Assembly (NCBI GenBank): GCA_028825265.1
Contig: JAPKAM010000013.1
Location: 1 to 38,935 of the forward strand
Direction: 5' to 3'
Length of the DNA: 38,935 bases
Source: Planctomycetota bacterium
GTDB taxonomy: Bacteria; Planctomycetota; UBA8108; UBA1146
Below are positions 8,975 through 18,111 of this stretch, piece by piece. The translations under genes and the position numbers were made by a program. Below the pieces are notes generated by a model that had not been told where the DNA came from, searched no databases, and saw only the letters and a list, made by a program, of their open reading frames with translations. The stretch's first letter is position 1. Each line of letters begins with the position of its first letter.

Positions 8975-10258
8975 CTAGCCGTTCGCCAGGTTCAATCCGC
9001 GATCGGCCAGTTTCCTCTTGACCTCATTAAGCGATGTCACTCCAAAGTTTTTCTGGCTGACTAACTCGAGTTCGTTGCGTTGCATCAGGTCTGCAATCGT
9101 CTCGATTCCGAGGCGGTCCATGCAACGCTGACTACGGCTCGAGAGTTCCAGCAGGCTGACCGGTTCTCCCAGTAGCGAAGCCGCTTCACCATCGATCGAG
9201 AGCAAGAAGGAATCATCACTGCGAGTGTTTTCGCCGAGGCGAAGCTTCTTCTGGTTCAAGATCTTGCGGATCTCTTGCAGGCTAGTCTCACCGAAGTTCT
9301 TGTAGGAGAGCAACTCCGGTTCGCTCTTGCTGACCAGATCTCCGAGGGTGTGAATTCCCATCTTCTGCAGGCAGTTGCGACTTCTCACCGAGAGTTCGAA
9401 TTCGGTGACCGGAATCTGCAAGACCTGCTGCTTGCGGACGTTGTCTTTTTGCTTGTCTCGATCGTAGTACATCGATTGCGATGCTTCTGCATCCCGCAGA
9501 TAGAGGCGGGCTCGAGCATGATTGGGATTGGAAAGCATCACCATCCTGTAACAGGTAATCGCTTCCTCGAATCGTTCCGCATCTTCATACAGCACGCCGA
9601 GGTTGATCATGGCGTGTGCGTAGAGAGGGGTGCTTCTTTGGCACATCCGATAGGCTTCAATCGCCTTCTCTTCATCTCCGTAGAGGGAGTGCATGTACCC
9701 CAGGCGAAACAGGAACCGAGTCTCATCTGGATTGCCTTCTGCGGCAGTGCTGTAGGACTCGAGTGCCTCCTGATAGTCTCCTTCGTGCTGATGGAGTAAT
9801 CCGTTGAGATAACTAATCCTGGGGTGATCGTCCGGAACCTTCATTTTCGCAAGCAGTTCTCTCGCCTCGTCGATCTTGTCCTCGAGGATCAGCGCTTCAC
9901 AAAGTAGCATCCCGACGCGCGGCTCGCTCTCTTGGCAATTCTTCCAACCCGTATCGAGCACCTTCAGCGCCTTGGAGGATGAACCTTCCTCGAGTAGTAG
10001 TTTGCCGAGCAGGTGCATGCAAAGAACATCAGTCTTGCACCCTTCGAGGGTTTTCCGTGCTTCTTCACGCCGGCCGAGCAGGTCCAGAACCACGCCTCGA
10101 CGGAACGGGTCGCTGACATCATCTAGGATCACCTCGAGTTCATCGATCGCCTCCCGTCGGGAGGTCACTCCTTGTCGCGCCTCGTGGTAGAAATCGACCG
10201 AGGTTTCCCTCGTCAAGACTAGATCACGCAAGGAAATTTCGCTTATCGAATCCACCAA
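8975..10258 (-). CDS. TPR protein with two C-terminal RNA polymerase alpha-CTD-like domains
   Basis: TPR blocks '[27 protein letters not shown]'; alpha-CTD-like '[47 protein letters not shown]' and '[47 protein letters not shown]'. Confidence 0.85.
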   Translation of the reverse strand: MVDSISEISLRDLVLTRETSVDFYHEARQGVTSRREAIDELEVILDDVSDPFRRGVVLDLLGRREEARKTLEGCKTDVLCMHLLGKLLLEEGSSSKALKVLDTGWKNCQESEPRVGMLLCEALILEDKIDEARELLAKMKVPDDHPRISYLNGLLHQHEGDYQEALESYSTAAEGNPDETRFLFRLGYMHSLYGDEEKAIEAYRMCQRSTPLYAHAMINLGVLYEDAERFEEAITCYRMVMLSNPNHARARLYLRDAEASQSMYYDRDKQKDNVRKQQVLQIPVTEFELSVRSRNCLQKMGIHTLGDLVSKSEPELLSYKNFGETSLQEIRKILNQKKLRLGENTRSDDSFLLSIDGEAASLLGEPVSLLELSSRSQRCMDRLGIETIADLMQRNELELVSQKNFGVTSLNEVKRKLADRGLNLANG

Positions 10259-10588
10259 TGCCTCCTCGAAGGAAGTCGAGCGTTGAATTCCGTGTTCCCG
10301 GGGCTTCGGAGTGGATCCGATATTGGTCCCCTGGATCTACGGAAGTGAGTCCAGGATCATAAGAAACGTGCAGGAGCGCGTCAATACGATCAGGATTCTC
10401 CTCTCGATCCGGCTCTCCTTGCAGCGCCACCCAATCGAGGGGACCATGGAACCATCAGTTTTCGGCTCCCCTCAGCAGCGGGGAGATCTGGATTGCGGCC
10501 ACCCTTTTGGCCCTATCCTATGGCTACTTCGGGACTTCTGAAAATCCTGGTAGACTCACCAGCGGTAAAAGTAGAAACGAGAGATGAG

Positions 10589-12865
10589 ATGAGCCCGGCA
10601 CTCAATCCAGCCCAGCAGAGAGCGGTCTCGGCCCATCGAGGTCCGCTGGCCATCATCGCCGGCCCTGGCAGCGGCAAAACTAGGGTGATGACTCACCGCG
10701 TCACCGACCTGGTCCGCTCGGGAGTGATCCCGGGATCGATCCTGGCGATCACCTTCACCAACAAGGCCGCCGACGTGATGCTACGACGGACCATGAAACT
10801 GCTCGATCCACAGCGTCCATCCGATCTTCCGACCTCCGGTTTCCTCGGTCCATCTTCGCTCAATCTCAACGATGGCACCCCGGTCCTTCGCACCTTTCAC
10901 TCCTTCTGTGCGCGATTACTCAGGCGTCACCTTCACAGAATCGAACCCTATTCTGGCCGATACACCATCTACGACGGTGCCGATCAACAGCAATTGATCG
11001 GAATGATCCTGAAGGAGTTACAACTCGACAAAACTACCTTCCCGCCACGCAGAACTCTCTCACGAATCAGTCACTGGAAGAGTCACATGACCTCGCCGGA
11101 ACAGGCGGGCGAAGAGTCCTCGACCTTTCATGAGCGACAACTGGTGCGCATCTTCGATCGCTACCAGGAGTTGCTGGAAGAGCGAGACGCGGTCGACTTC
11201 GACGATCTGTTGCTTCTAGTGGTTCGATTACTGCAAGAGCATCCCGATGTTCTTGATCAGCTCCGGAATCGGTTTCAGTTCGTCATGATCGACGAGTTCC
11301 AGGACACCAATCGCCCGCAATATCTGATCGCAAAGTTACTGTCAGAACAGCACCGGAATCTGTGTGTCACCGGAGACCCCGATCAATCGATCTACTCGTG
11401 GAGGGGTGCCAGCCCCGACAACTTCCGACGCTTCAAGGAGGATTTTCCAGAGCACACCTTCATCACCCTCGACCAGAACTACCGATCCACTCCACAAATC
11501 TTGGAAGTCGCCGGCCGCCTCGCTGGAACTGAATTTGGCGAGCGTAAACTATTCACCGAGAACGCCGACGGAACCGAGGTTCGGGTCCAGCAGTTGCGCG
11601 ATGAGAGAAGTGAGGCCGCTCGGATTGCCGACCATGTCGAATCCTGGATCGAAGCGGGCTGTCCGGCATCCGAAATCGCCGTGCTGTACCGGGTCAACTC
11701 GCTTTCCAGAACCTTGGAAGAGGAATTCGTTCGTCGCAGGATCGTCTACACCGTGATCGGTGGGATGTCCTTCTACGAGCGTAGGGAGGTCAAGGACATC
11801 CTCGCCTACCTACGGGTCGCACGATCCCCCAAGGATGACGTCGCACTGCATAGAATCGTCAATACCCCTGCGCGTGGCATCGGCAAGGTTAGCGTCGAAC
11901 GGTTTCAAAATGCCGCCAGTGCAGCGGGCAGAAGCCTCGGTGAACATCTGCGAGCCGAAGAGGACTTCTCTTCGATCCGTGGCAAGGCAAGAAAGGGTCT
12001 CGAACAATTCAAAAATGTCATCGAACAGTTGTCGGCCAACCTCGGGACTTCTCTCCCCGATCAGGTAGCACTGGCGATCGAAGCGAGCGGATATCTTTCC
12101 TTCCTCGAGAAATCAGAACCGGAGTCGTGGCAGGAACGAGTCCGAAATCTCGAGGAACTGGTCGCGGCGGCGGCGGAGACGGAAGAAATTCTCGCCAGCG
12201 TTGCTGCCAGCGCAGCGAATGATCCGGAGTTCCAAGAAATCGACCCGCTGTCGCTTTTCCTCGAGCGAATTGCACTGGTCTCCGATGCGGAGATGCGCGA
12301 TGACGAAGATGGTCAGGTTTCATTGATGACATTGCATGGGGCCAAGGGACTCGAATTCGACCGGGTCATCATCGCTGGAGCAGAAGAGACGCTGATTCCC
12401 CATGCTCGACAGGGTGAAGTGGTTCATGTGGAGGAGGAGCGGCGACTTCTCTATGTCGGTGTCACTCGCGCTCGCAAGGAACTTTGCATGACCCACGCCA
12501 GCTGGCGAAGACGCTTTCAAGAGCGGGAACCGAGAATGCCATCTTCTTTCTTCACCGAGTTGGAGGGGACTTCCATCGTTTTCGAACGCAACGAGGTTCC
12601 CGCCTACTCCAGCGGTGGCTGGAGTCAGAACAACTCCGGATATGATCCCGCAGAGGCGGTCGAGGATGAGGACGACGGTCTGCACCAAGGGGCCTGGATC
12701 CGCCATGAGATTCTCGGTCGAGGGGTCATCGTCAAGTCCCAAGGACACGGGGCCTCGAAGCGAATCTCGGTGCGCTTCGAACAGGGAGGTGAGAAGCAAC
12801 TAGTGGTCGCTTATGCTCCTGTAACACCGATCTCGCCCCCCGATGAAGAATGGGAACCATGTTAA
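10589..12865 (+). CDS. pcrA: UvrD/PcrA-type ATP-dependent DNA helicase
   Basis: Walker A 'IAGPGSGKTRVMTHRV', 'ITFTNKAA', 'MIDEFQDTN', 'GDPDQSIYSWRGA', 'MTLHGAKGLEFDRVII'; exact start uncertain. Confidence 0.9.
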   Translation: MSPALNPAQQRAVSAHRGPLAIIAGPGSGKTRVMTHRVTDLVRSGVIPGSILAITFTNKAADVMLRRTMKLLDPQRPSDLPTSGFLGPSSLNLNDGTPVLRTFHSFCARLLRRHLHRIEPYSGRYTIYDGADQQQLIGMILKELQLDKTTFPPRRTLSRISHWKSHMTSPEQAGEESSTFHERQLVRIFDRYQELLEERDAVDFDDLLLLVVRLLQEHPDVLDQLRNRFQFVMIDEFQDTNRPQYLIAKLLSEQHRNLCVTGDPDQSIYSWRGASPDNFRRFKEDFPEHTFITLDQNYRSTPQILEVAGRLAGTEFGERKLFTENADGTEVRVQQLRDERSEAARIADHVESWIEAGCPASEIAVLYRVNSLSRTLEEEFVRRRIVYTVIGGMSFYERREVKDILAYLRVARSPKDDVALHRIVNTPARGIGKVSVERFQNAASAAGRSLGEHLRAEEDFSSIRGKARKGLEQFKNVIEQLSANLGTSLPDQVALAIEASGYLSFLEKSEPESWQERVRNLEELVAAAAETEEILASVAASAANDPEFQEIDPLSLFLERIALVSDAEMRDDEDGQVSLMTLHGAKGLEFDRVIIAGAEETLIPHARQGEVVHVEEERRLLYVGVTRARKELCMTHASWRRRFQEREPRMPSSFFTELEGTSIVFERNEVPAYSSGGWSQNNSGYDPAEAVEDEDDGLHQGAWIRHEILGRGVIVKSQGHGASKRISVRFEQGGEKQLVVAYAPVTPISPPDEEWEPC

Positions 12866-14613
12866 GCCTCCGCTGGAAGACTCGAAGGTCCCTGGTGCAA
12901 TGGCTCGCCATCCTGCTGATGGTTTGCCTGCCCGGCAACCAGCGTGGCGATGCCCATGAACTGGCGGAGGGAATTGGAACCCAAACCACCTTCACCATCC
13001 GTGATGGCCAGGTGACCCTTCTCTTCAATCTGGGGTGGAGCGTTCCGGCAGGGTTTCCGTTGCTGGCGAATCTCGATGCGGATGGCGATGATCGAGTCGA
13101 AGAAGAGGAGTGGCGCCCCTACCTGAAAACTCGAATTGAAACTCTACTGCCGCAACTGCAGTTACAAATCAATGGTCAGCCGATTCAACTCGAACTAGAC
13201 CTGATCGAACAGGCGGGTCTCGAGGGATCGGTACGAGCTCGCCCCTTCGATGCCTACTTCACCCTCCATGGCTCGCTGCCACCACTGTTGTCAGAGAGCA
13301 GCCCGTGGGGTGGCGGCTACTGGATCCACTGGCTGGACAACAGTTTTCGTGAGCAAACTTCGAGTCAGTACTCATGGATCCCGATCGAGGATCATGACAC
13401 CGACCTGTCCTTCTACATCCTGCAACCGGACCCATCGATGTTCGAGGACCAGGGGGCCTTCATTCGGACTCCGGGCCGCAACACCATCCTCTACTTCTAT
13501 CAAGGGTCCACCACCTTTGACCCGTTCACCGATTCCGCTCCCACCGCTGCGCAACTGGCCAGCCTCCCCTCGGCGCGACCGGTCGCAGTCATAGACGAGC
13601 CCGACCTGAATCGACCGAATCTTCAGCAGGAAGCGATCGGCAGGCCGCCGCGAAGATTCCCCACAGAGACCGATTCCAACCCTGGCGAGATGGGTGAGGA
13701 GCAGCAGATCGGCGGCTTGGTCGAGACCATCGTGCTGGGCAAAGCGCCCTTCTGGGAGGTGCTGCTGGCACTGTTGCTGGCGACCATCTATGGAGCCGGC
13801 CATGCCATCGGACCGGGTCATGGCAAGACGATGGTGGCGGCCTATCTGGTCGGCACTCGCGGTCGCATCCGCGATGCGGTGATCCTCGGGATGGTGGTCA
13901 CCTTTGCGCACACCGTCAGCATCTTTCTGCTGGGGCTACTGTTGCTGGGGCTGATCGAGGCCAGCACCGACAAGACCACCTCGGCCACCTTCCAGAACTG
14001 GATCACGACCATCTTTAGTTTCGGATCCGGGGCCTTGCTGGCGATCTTCGGGTTGTTTCTGGCTCAACGTCGCTGGCGAGCCCGTCCGACACACGATCCT
14101 TCGCACGACCATTCACACGATCATTCACACGATCACTCGCACGATCCTTCGCACGATCACTCACACGATCACTCACACGATCACCCACACGATCATTCAC
14201 ACGATCATTCACATCTTCCCGCGGGTTGGGGTCAAGATGGTGAGGTCCGATTCCGCGATCTGGTCACCCTCGGAGTGAGTGGCGGGATCGTTCCCTGTCC
14301 GGCGGGATTCACCATCGTGCTGGTCGCCGCTCACTTCCAGGCGCTGTGGCTGGGACTGATCGTGCTCAGTTTCTTCAGTTTAGGACTGGGATTGATGCTG
14401 ATTGGTATCGGCTGCGTGCTGGTGCTGGGCAAGGAACGCTTACTCGAGCGAGCCGGCGCACCGTTAAAATCACGATTCCTGCAACTGGCACCGGTGGTCT
14501 CGGCACTGCTGGTGAGCCTCATCGGAGTCTGGTTCTGCGTCGATAGTTTGACCCAAGGACGCGAACCGATCGCCCAGATGCTGAGAGCGTTGGCGAGTTA
14601 CCTCGACGGTTAG
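12850..14613 (+). CDS. NicO-family (RcnA-like) nickel/cobalt transporter with large N-terminal extracytoplasmic domain and His/Asp-rich linker
   Basis: 'LLATIYGAGHAIGPGHGKTMVAAYLVGTRGRIRDAVILGMVVTFAHT'; (HDHS)n linker; 'GVSGGIVPCPAGFTIVLVA'; multiple TM segments. Start may be at 12859. Confidence 0.85.
   Translation: MGTMLSLRWKTRRSLVQWLAILLMVCLPGNQRGDAHELAEGIGTQTTFTIRDGQVTLLFNLGWSVPAGFPLLANLDADGDDRVEEEEWRPYLKTRIETLLPQLQLQINGQPIQLELDLIEQAGLEGSVRARPFDAYFTLHGSLPPLLSESSPWGGGYWIHWLDNSFREQTSSQYSWIPIEDHDTDLSFYILQPDPSMFEDQGAFIRTPGRNTILYFYQGSTTFDPFTDSAPTAAQLASLPSARPVAVIDEPDLNRPNLQQEAIGRPPRRFPTETDSNPGEMGEEQQIGGLVETIVLGKAPFWEVLLALLLATIYGAGHAIGPGHGKTMVAAYLVGTRGRIRDAVILGMVVTFAHTVSIFLLGLLLLGLIEASTDKTTSATFQNWITTIFSFGSGALLAIFGLFLAQRRWRARPTHDPSHDHSHDHSHDHSHDPSHDHSHDHSHDHPHDHSHDHSHLPAGWGQDGEVRFRDLVTLGVSGGIVPCPAGFTIVLVAAHFQALWLGLIVLSFFSLGLGLMLIGIGCVLVLGKERLLERAGAPLKSRFLQLAPVVSALLVSLIGVWFCVDSLTQGREPIAQMLRALASYLDG
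14092..14214 (+). repeat. 12-bp (CACGATCAYTCN) tandem repeat encoding (HDHS/HDPS)n
   Basis: Direct reading of consecutive cacgatcattca-like units inside the NicO CDS. Confidence 0.95.
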
Positions 14614-16046
14614 TAGGCGTCCGTAATCCCCAGCGCATCGAACATCGCTCGAGCCTTGTCTATAATTTCTGCACGCTCCGCCTGCGGTTTCGAATCCCAG
14701 GTCACCGCACCGCCGAAGGGGATCAGGGCACGCTCCCCCCGGATCAGAGCGGAGCGAATCGCGATGCTCAGTTCGAGATCTCCCGATGGGGCGAGCCAAC
14801 CGATGGAACCGGTGTAGATGGAACGTGGCCACGGCTCCAGTTGTCGGATCCGCTCCATCGCTGCCAGTTTTGGGGCTCCGGTGATCGATCCACCGGGAAA
14901 AGTGGCGCGTAGAATCTCGCCAGGGCCCGGCTCCCCTCTCAGTTCACCGGTCACGGTCGCCACGGTGTGCATCACCGAGGCATACCTTTCGACCTGCGCC
15001 GGGTGCACCACCTGGACACTTCCCGGCTGACAGATTCGACCCAGGTCGTTTCTTTCCAGGTCGACGATCATCGCCAGTTCCGCTCGTTCCTTCGGATCCG
15101 CCAGTAACGCGGCTGCGGCCTCGCGATCTCCTTGCGGGTCGCAGCCTCTGGCGATGGTCCCCTTGATGGGACGGGTCGAGAGATGAGTCCCCCTTCTGGA
15201 GAGAAACTGCTCGGGCGACGCCGACACCAGCGAGAAGGGATCGCCCTGGATCATCGCTCCGTAAGGGACCGGTTGCGCCTCACGCCAGAGCCGATGCAGA
15301 GTCTGTGCCGCAGGGATCCCATCGATGATCCAACCACGAGCCAGATTGACCTCGTACACCTCACCGAGACCGATCTCTTGGCGAATCGCTGCCACCGCAT
15401 CGAGGTACTGAGGATCGGTCAGGGAAGATTCGATGATTCTCACCCGCTGAGGAGAGATCGGTTCGATGGGAGCCAACGGAGTGCGACAAGACAGACGCCA
15501 CCACTGCCGATCTTGCCACCCGGCTCGGCCTCGATGAATCCACCATCCTTGCTCCGTGATGGCATCGACGAGCACCACCTCATCGTACAACTGCCAGCAC
15601 AGGTCAGGGACCCCCTCCAGCAGGGAGCCGATGGCTCCGGCAGGGGTTTCTCGCGCCGACAATCCGAGGAAGCGATCGGCCGCCTCGTAACCGATCCAGC
15701 CCACCGCACCGCCGAAAAAGGGCAGCCCTGCCAGCGGTGCTGGCGGCTCCTGGGCCCACTGTCGCCACCAGCCATCGAACTGTTCGAGCGGATCCCCGCA
15801 CCCCGTATTGATTTGCCCTTCAGAATCGCGGGCCTGCCACCGATCACGACTCGCCTCAAAGGAGCCGATCGGATCGACCCCAGCGAGATGCCAGCGTCCG
15901 GTTCCGGCCACATCGAGGCCACTCTCGAGCAGGAAACCGGGCTGCCCAGGGGAGATCGCCGCCAACAGCCTCGCCACATCGATGCGGCCCAGCGCCTCGA
16001 TTCGAGGTGGTTGGTCGAATGGATGAGAGCGATTCTCGGAGCTCAT
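14610..16046 (-). CDS. pabB: Aminodeoxychorismate synthase component I
   Basis: Chorismate-binding domain; 'EVYEVNLARGW', 'STRPIKGTIARG' (PIKGT Lys typical of PabB), 'DLERNDLGRIC', 'FPGGSITGAPKLAAME'. Confidence 0.9.
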   Translation of the reverse strand: MSSENRSHPFDQPPRIEALGRIDVARLLAAISPGQPGFLLESGLDVAGTGRWHLAGVDPIGSFEASRDRWQARDSEGQINTGCGDPLEQFDGWWRQWAQEPPAPLAGLPFFGGAVGWIGYEAADRFLGLSARETPAGAIGSLLEGVPDLCWQLYDEVVLVDAITEQGWWIHRGRAGWQDRQWWRLSCRTPLAPIEPISPQRVRIIESSLTDPQYLDAVAAIRQEIGLGEVYEVNLARGWIIDGIPAAQTLHRLWREAQPVPYGAMIQGDPFSLVSASPEQFLSRRGTHLSTRPIKGTIARGCDPQGDREAAAALLADPKERAELAMIVDLERNDLGRICQPGSVQVVHPAQVERYASVMHTVATVTGELRGEPGPGEILRATFPGGSITGAPKLAAMERIRQLEPWPRSIYTGSIGWLAPSGDLELSIAIRSALIRGERALIPFGGAVTWDSKPQAERAEIIDKARAMFDALGITDAY

Positions 16047-16136
16047 CGGGCTCGATTCCTGCCGAAATTGCACTGCAGAAAATCGGCCGATCTGCCGAAA
16101 GATGAGTCAGGACCACCAACAGAGGGAGAAATCCTT

Positions 16137-16322
16137 GTGACTTCGGTGGCGGCACCGCAGACGGAAATCGCCCACCGATCCGCCGAGCGGCTTCGTTTCA
16201 CCAGAATCTCCTGTCCGATGGAGGGTGCACCGGTGCGGATTGACGTCCCCACCGACGGGTGGGAGTGGCAAGGCGGCTCCACGGCCACCTCATTCCGGGC
16301 GGCAAGAGAACGTAATACTTGA
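16137..16322 (+). CDS. Possible 61-aa small protein (GTG start)
   Basis: GAGGGAG RBS-like 7-12 nt before GTG; 'VTSVAAPQTEIAHRSAERLRFTRISCPMEGAPVRIDVPTDGWEWQGGSTATSFRAARERNT'. Confidence 0.35.
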   Translation: MTSVAAPQTEIAHRSAERLRFTRISCPMEGAPVRIDVPTDGWEWQGGSTATSFRAARERNT

Positions 16323-16349
16323 ACAAGATCTGTACAGAAGAAAGAGAAC

Positions 16350-16604
16350 ATGATGATTCCGAACTCTCCTCTCACCCACTCCGACGAGCGCTCCTTGATG
16401 GTCGTCAGCAACGATGAAGAACACTGCATCCTCTACGATGGAGACGATGTGCCAGCCCTGCTGGAACAGTTGATGACGATGGGAAGCGATGCCCCCACGA
16501 CCCTCGACGGCGCCGCTCATCTCGATGAAGAAGAACTGACCCAAGACCACTTCCGGGCCATCGTGAGGGAACTGATCAGCCGTCGCCACGGGATTCTGAG
16601 ATAA
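16350..16604 (+). CDS. Small acidic hypothetical protein (84 aa)
   Basis: MMIPNSPLTHSDERSLMVVSNDEEHCILYDGDDVPALLEQLM...; purine-rich RBS region before ATGATG. Confidence 0.55.
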   Translation: MMIPNSPLTHSDERSLMVVSNDEEHCILYDGDDVPALLEQLMTMGSDAPTTLDGAAHLDEEELTQDHFRAIVRELISRRHGILR

Positions 16605-16805
16605 GCGACTCCCGCTCCTCCACGGCTTCGACTCCCTCCACTTTTCCAGTGTTTTTCCACAACCTCTTCTCCCCCAGCTGGACTTATCCACCGGGGGTAC
16701 GAGGTCCTTTTTAATTCTGGGCCAGATCCACTTCACATTTTTTTTCGGCCTTCGTAGGATCCACCCAGGGGAAACGCCGCCCCTTGGAATGAGGGTAAGT
16801 TCTCG

Positions 16806-17720
16806 ATGGACTCTTTCCTGAAACACCTGGAGACCGAACGAAATCTGAGCCCGGAAACTCTCCGCGCTTACCGCAAGGACCTCGAGCAACTCCGTGACTT
16901 CTTCGAGGTCAAGGATCTGGCACAGATTGCCGGCCGGGATACTGTCGAAGTTCGGCGTTGGTTGGCCCACTTCGCCGAAGTCGGATATTCGAGAAGCACG
17001 GTGGCGAGAAAACTCGCGTCGATCCGTGGTTTCTTCCGCTTCCTGCTGGGTCAAGGTCGGTTCGAAGGGCGCTGCGCGTTCCTCGAACTGAGTACGCCGC
17101 GGGTGCCCCGCGCCCTACCCCACTTCCTCACCGTTCAAGAAGTCTTGCGCCTGCTCGACCAACCGGAGACCAACACGTACCGCGGGCTGAGAGATCGAGC
17201 CATCCTCGAGGTCCTCTACAGCACAGGCCTCAGGGTCAGTGAACTGGTCGCTCTGAACTGGCAACACATCGACGGACCGGCGCGTCTGGTTCGAGCCTTC
17301 GGCAAGGGACGCAAGGAGCGCATCGTGCCCGTCGGTGAGCATGCTCTGACCGCACTGTTCAGTTACCAGGATGAGATCCCTTCCCGCTGGCAACCTGAAG
17401 ATGGAAACTGGAGTGCACTTCCGGTGCTGTTGAATCGCTTCGGTGATCGCATCTCCGATCGATCGATCCGCAAGATCCTCGACCGATACGTCGGCAAGGC
17501 GGGTCTCGACAGTCGCACCAGTCCCCACACCTTACGTCACTCTTATGCGACTCACCTGCTCGACCGGGGTGCCAATCTGCGGCAGGTGCAGGAGTTGCTC
17601 GGCCACAAACATCTGGCCACCACGCAGGTCTATAACCACCTCAGCAGCGAGAAGATCTCCGAGAGGCACCGTTCCGACCACCCCCACAGCAAACTGCCTG
17701 AGGGGGAACCGACCCGCTGA
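16806..17720 (+). CDS. xerC: XerC/XerD-type tyrosine recombinase
   Basis: 'LYSTGLRVSELVALNWQHID', 'HTLRHSYATHLLDRGANLRQVQELLGHKHLATTQVYNHL': catalytic R...HxxR...H...Y. XerC versus XerD not resolved. Confidence 0.85.
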   Translation: MDSFLKHLETERNLSPETLRAYRKDLEQLRDFFEVKDLAQIAGRDTVEVRRWLAHFAEVGYSRSTVARKLASIRGFFRFLLGQGRFEGRCAFLELSTPRVPRALPHFLTVQEVLRLLDQPETNTYRGLRDRAILEVLYSTGLRVSELVALNWQHIDGPARLVRAFGKGRKERIVPVGEHALTALFSYQDEIPSRWQPEDGNWSALPVLLNRFGDRISDRSIRKILDRYVGKAGLDSRTSPHTLRHSYATHLLDRGANLRQVQELLGHKHLATTQVYNHLSSEKISERHRSDHPHSKLPEGEPTR

Positions 17721-17837
17721 GGCCAGACCAGGATCAGGGTCACCTCCAGAGGTTGATTTCTTGTTCCGAGGGTCGATTGCCGCCTCGTCGGGATGTCGCT
17801 ATCCTCCCTTCTCAGGCCCACGTTCAACAAAATCCGG

Positions 17838-17913
17838 GCTGGCGTAGCTCAGTTGGTAGAGCACAGCTTTCGTAAAGCTGAGGTCATGGGTTCGACTCCC
17901 GTCGCCAGCTCCA
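17838..17913 (+). tRNA. tRNA-Thr (CGT)
   Basis: GCTGGCG-TAGCTCAGTTGGTAGAGC-ACAGCTTTCGTAAAGCTG-AGGTC-ATGGGTTCGACTCCCGT-CGCCAGC-T-CCA; anticodon loop TTCGTAA. Confidence 0.95.
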
Positions 17914-17922
17914 ATGAACCTC

Positions 17923-17961
17923 AAGATCTCGTGGACCAACGGGTCCACGGGATCTTTTATT
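17923..17961 (+). terminator. Intrinsic terminator after tRNA-Thr
   Basis: AAGATCTCGTGGACC-AACG-GGTCCACGGGATCTT then TTATT; 15-bp stem with one G:T. Confidence 0.85.
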
Positions 17962-18111
17962 CATGTTGTGACACTCTCTTATTGCTGCCTGGTGCAAATC
18001 CCCGCTCGAAGTTTTCTAATCGCACCTCGATCACACCATTTCGAAACACTACAATGGCGGGGCCTGTCCAGTTGAACCATCGTGGTCAAATACGACCTCA
18101 AAAGGGAATCC

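Noticed and set aside
15132-16136. N-terminal part of the 396-aa plus-strand ORF
   Set aside because: Antisense to clear pabB motifs; only the tail beyond 16137 may be coding.
16653-16692. DnaA-box-like TTTTCCACA and TTATCCACC upstream of the Xer gene
   Set aside because: Each has a mismatch to TTATNCACA, only two copies, no dnaA/dnaN or AT-rich unwinding region; insufficient for an origin call.
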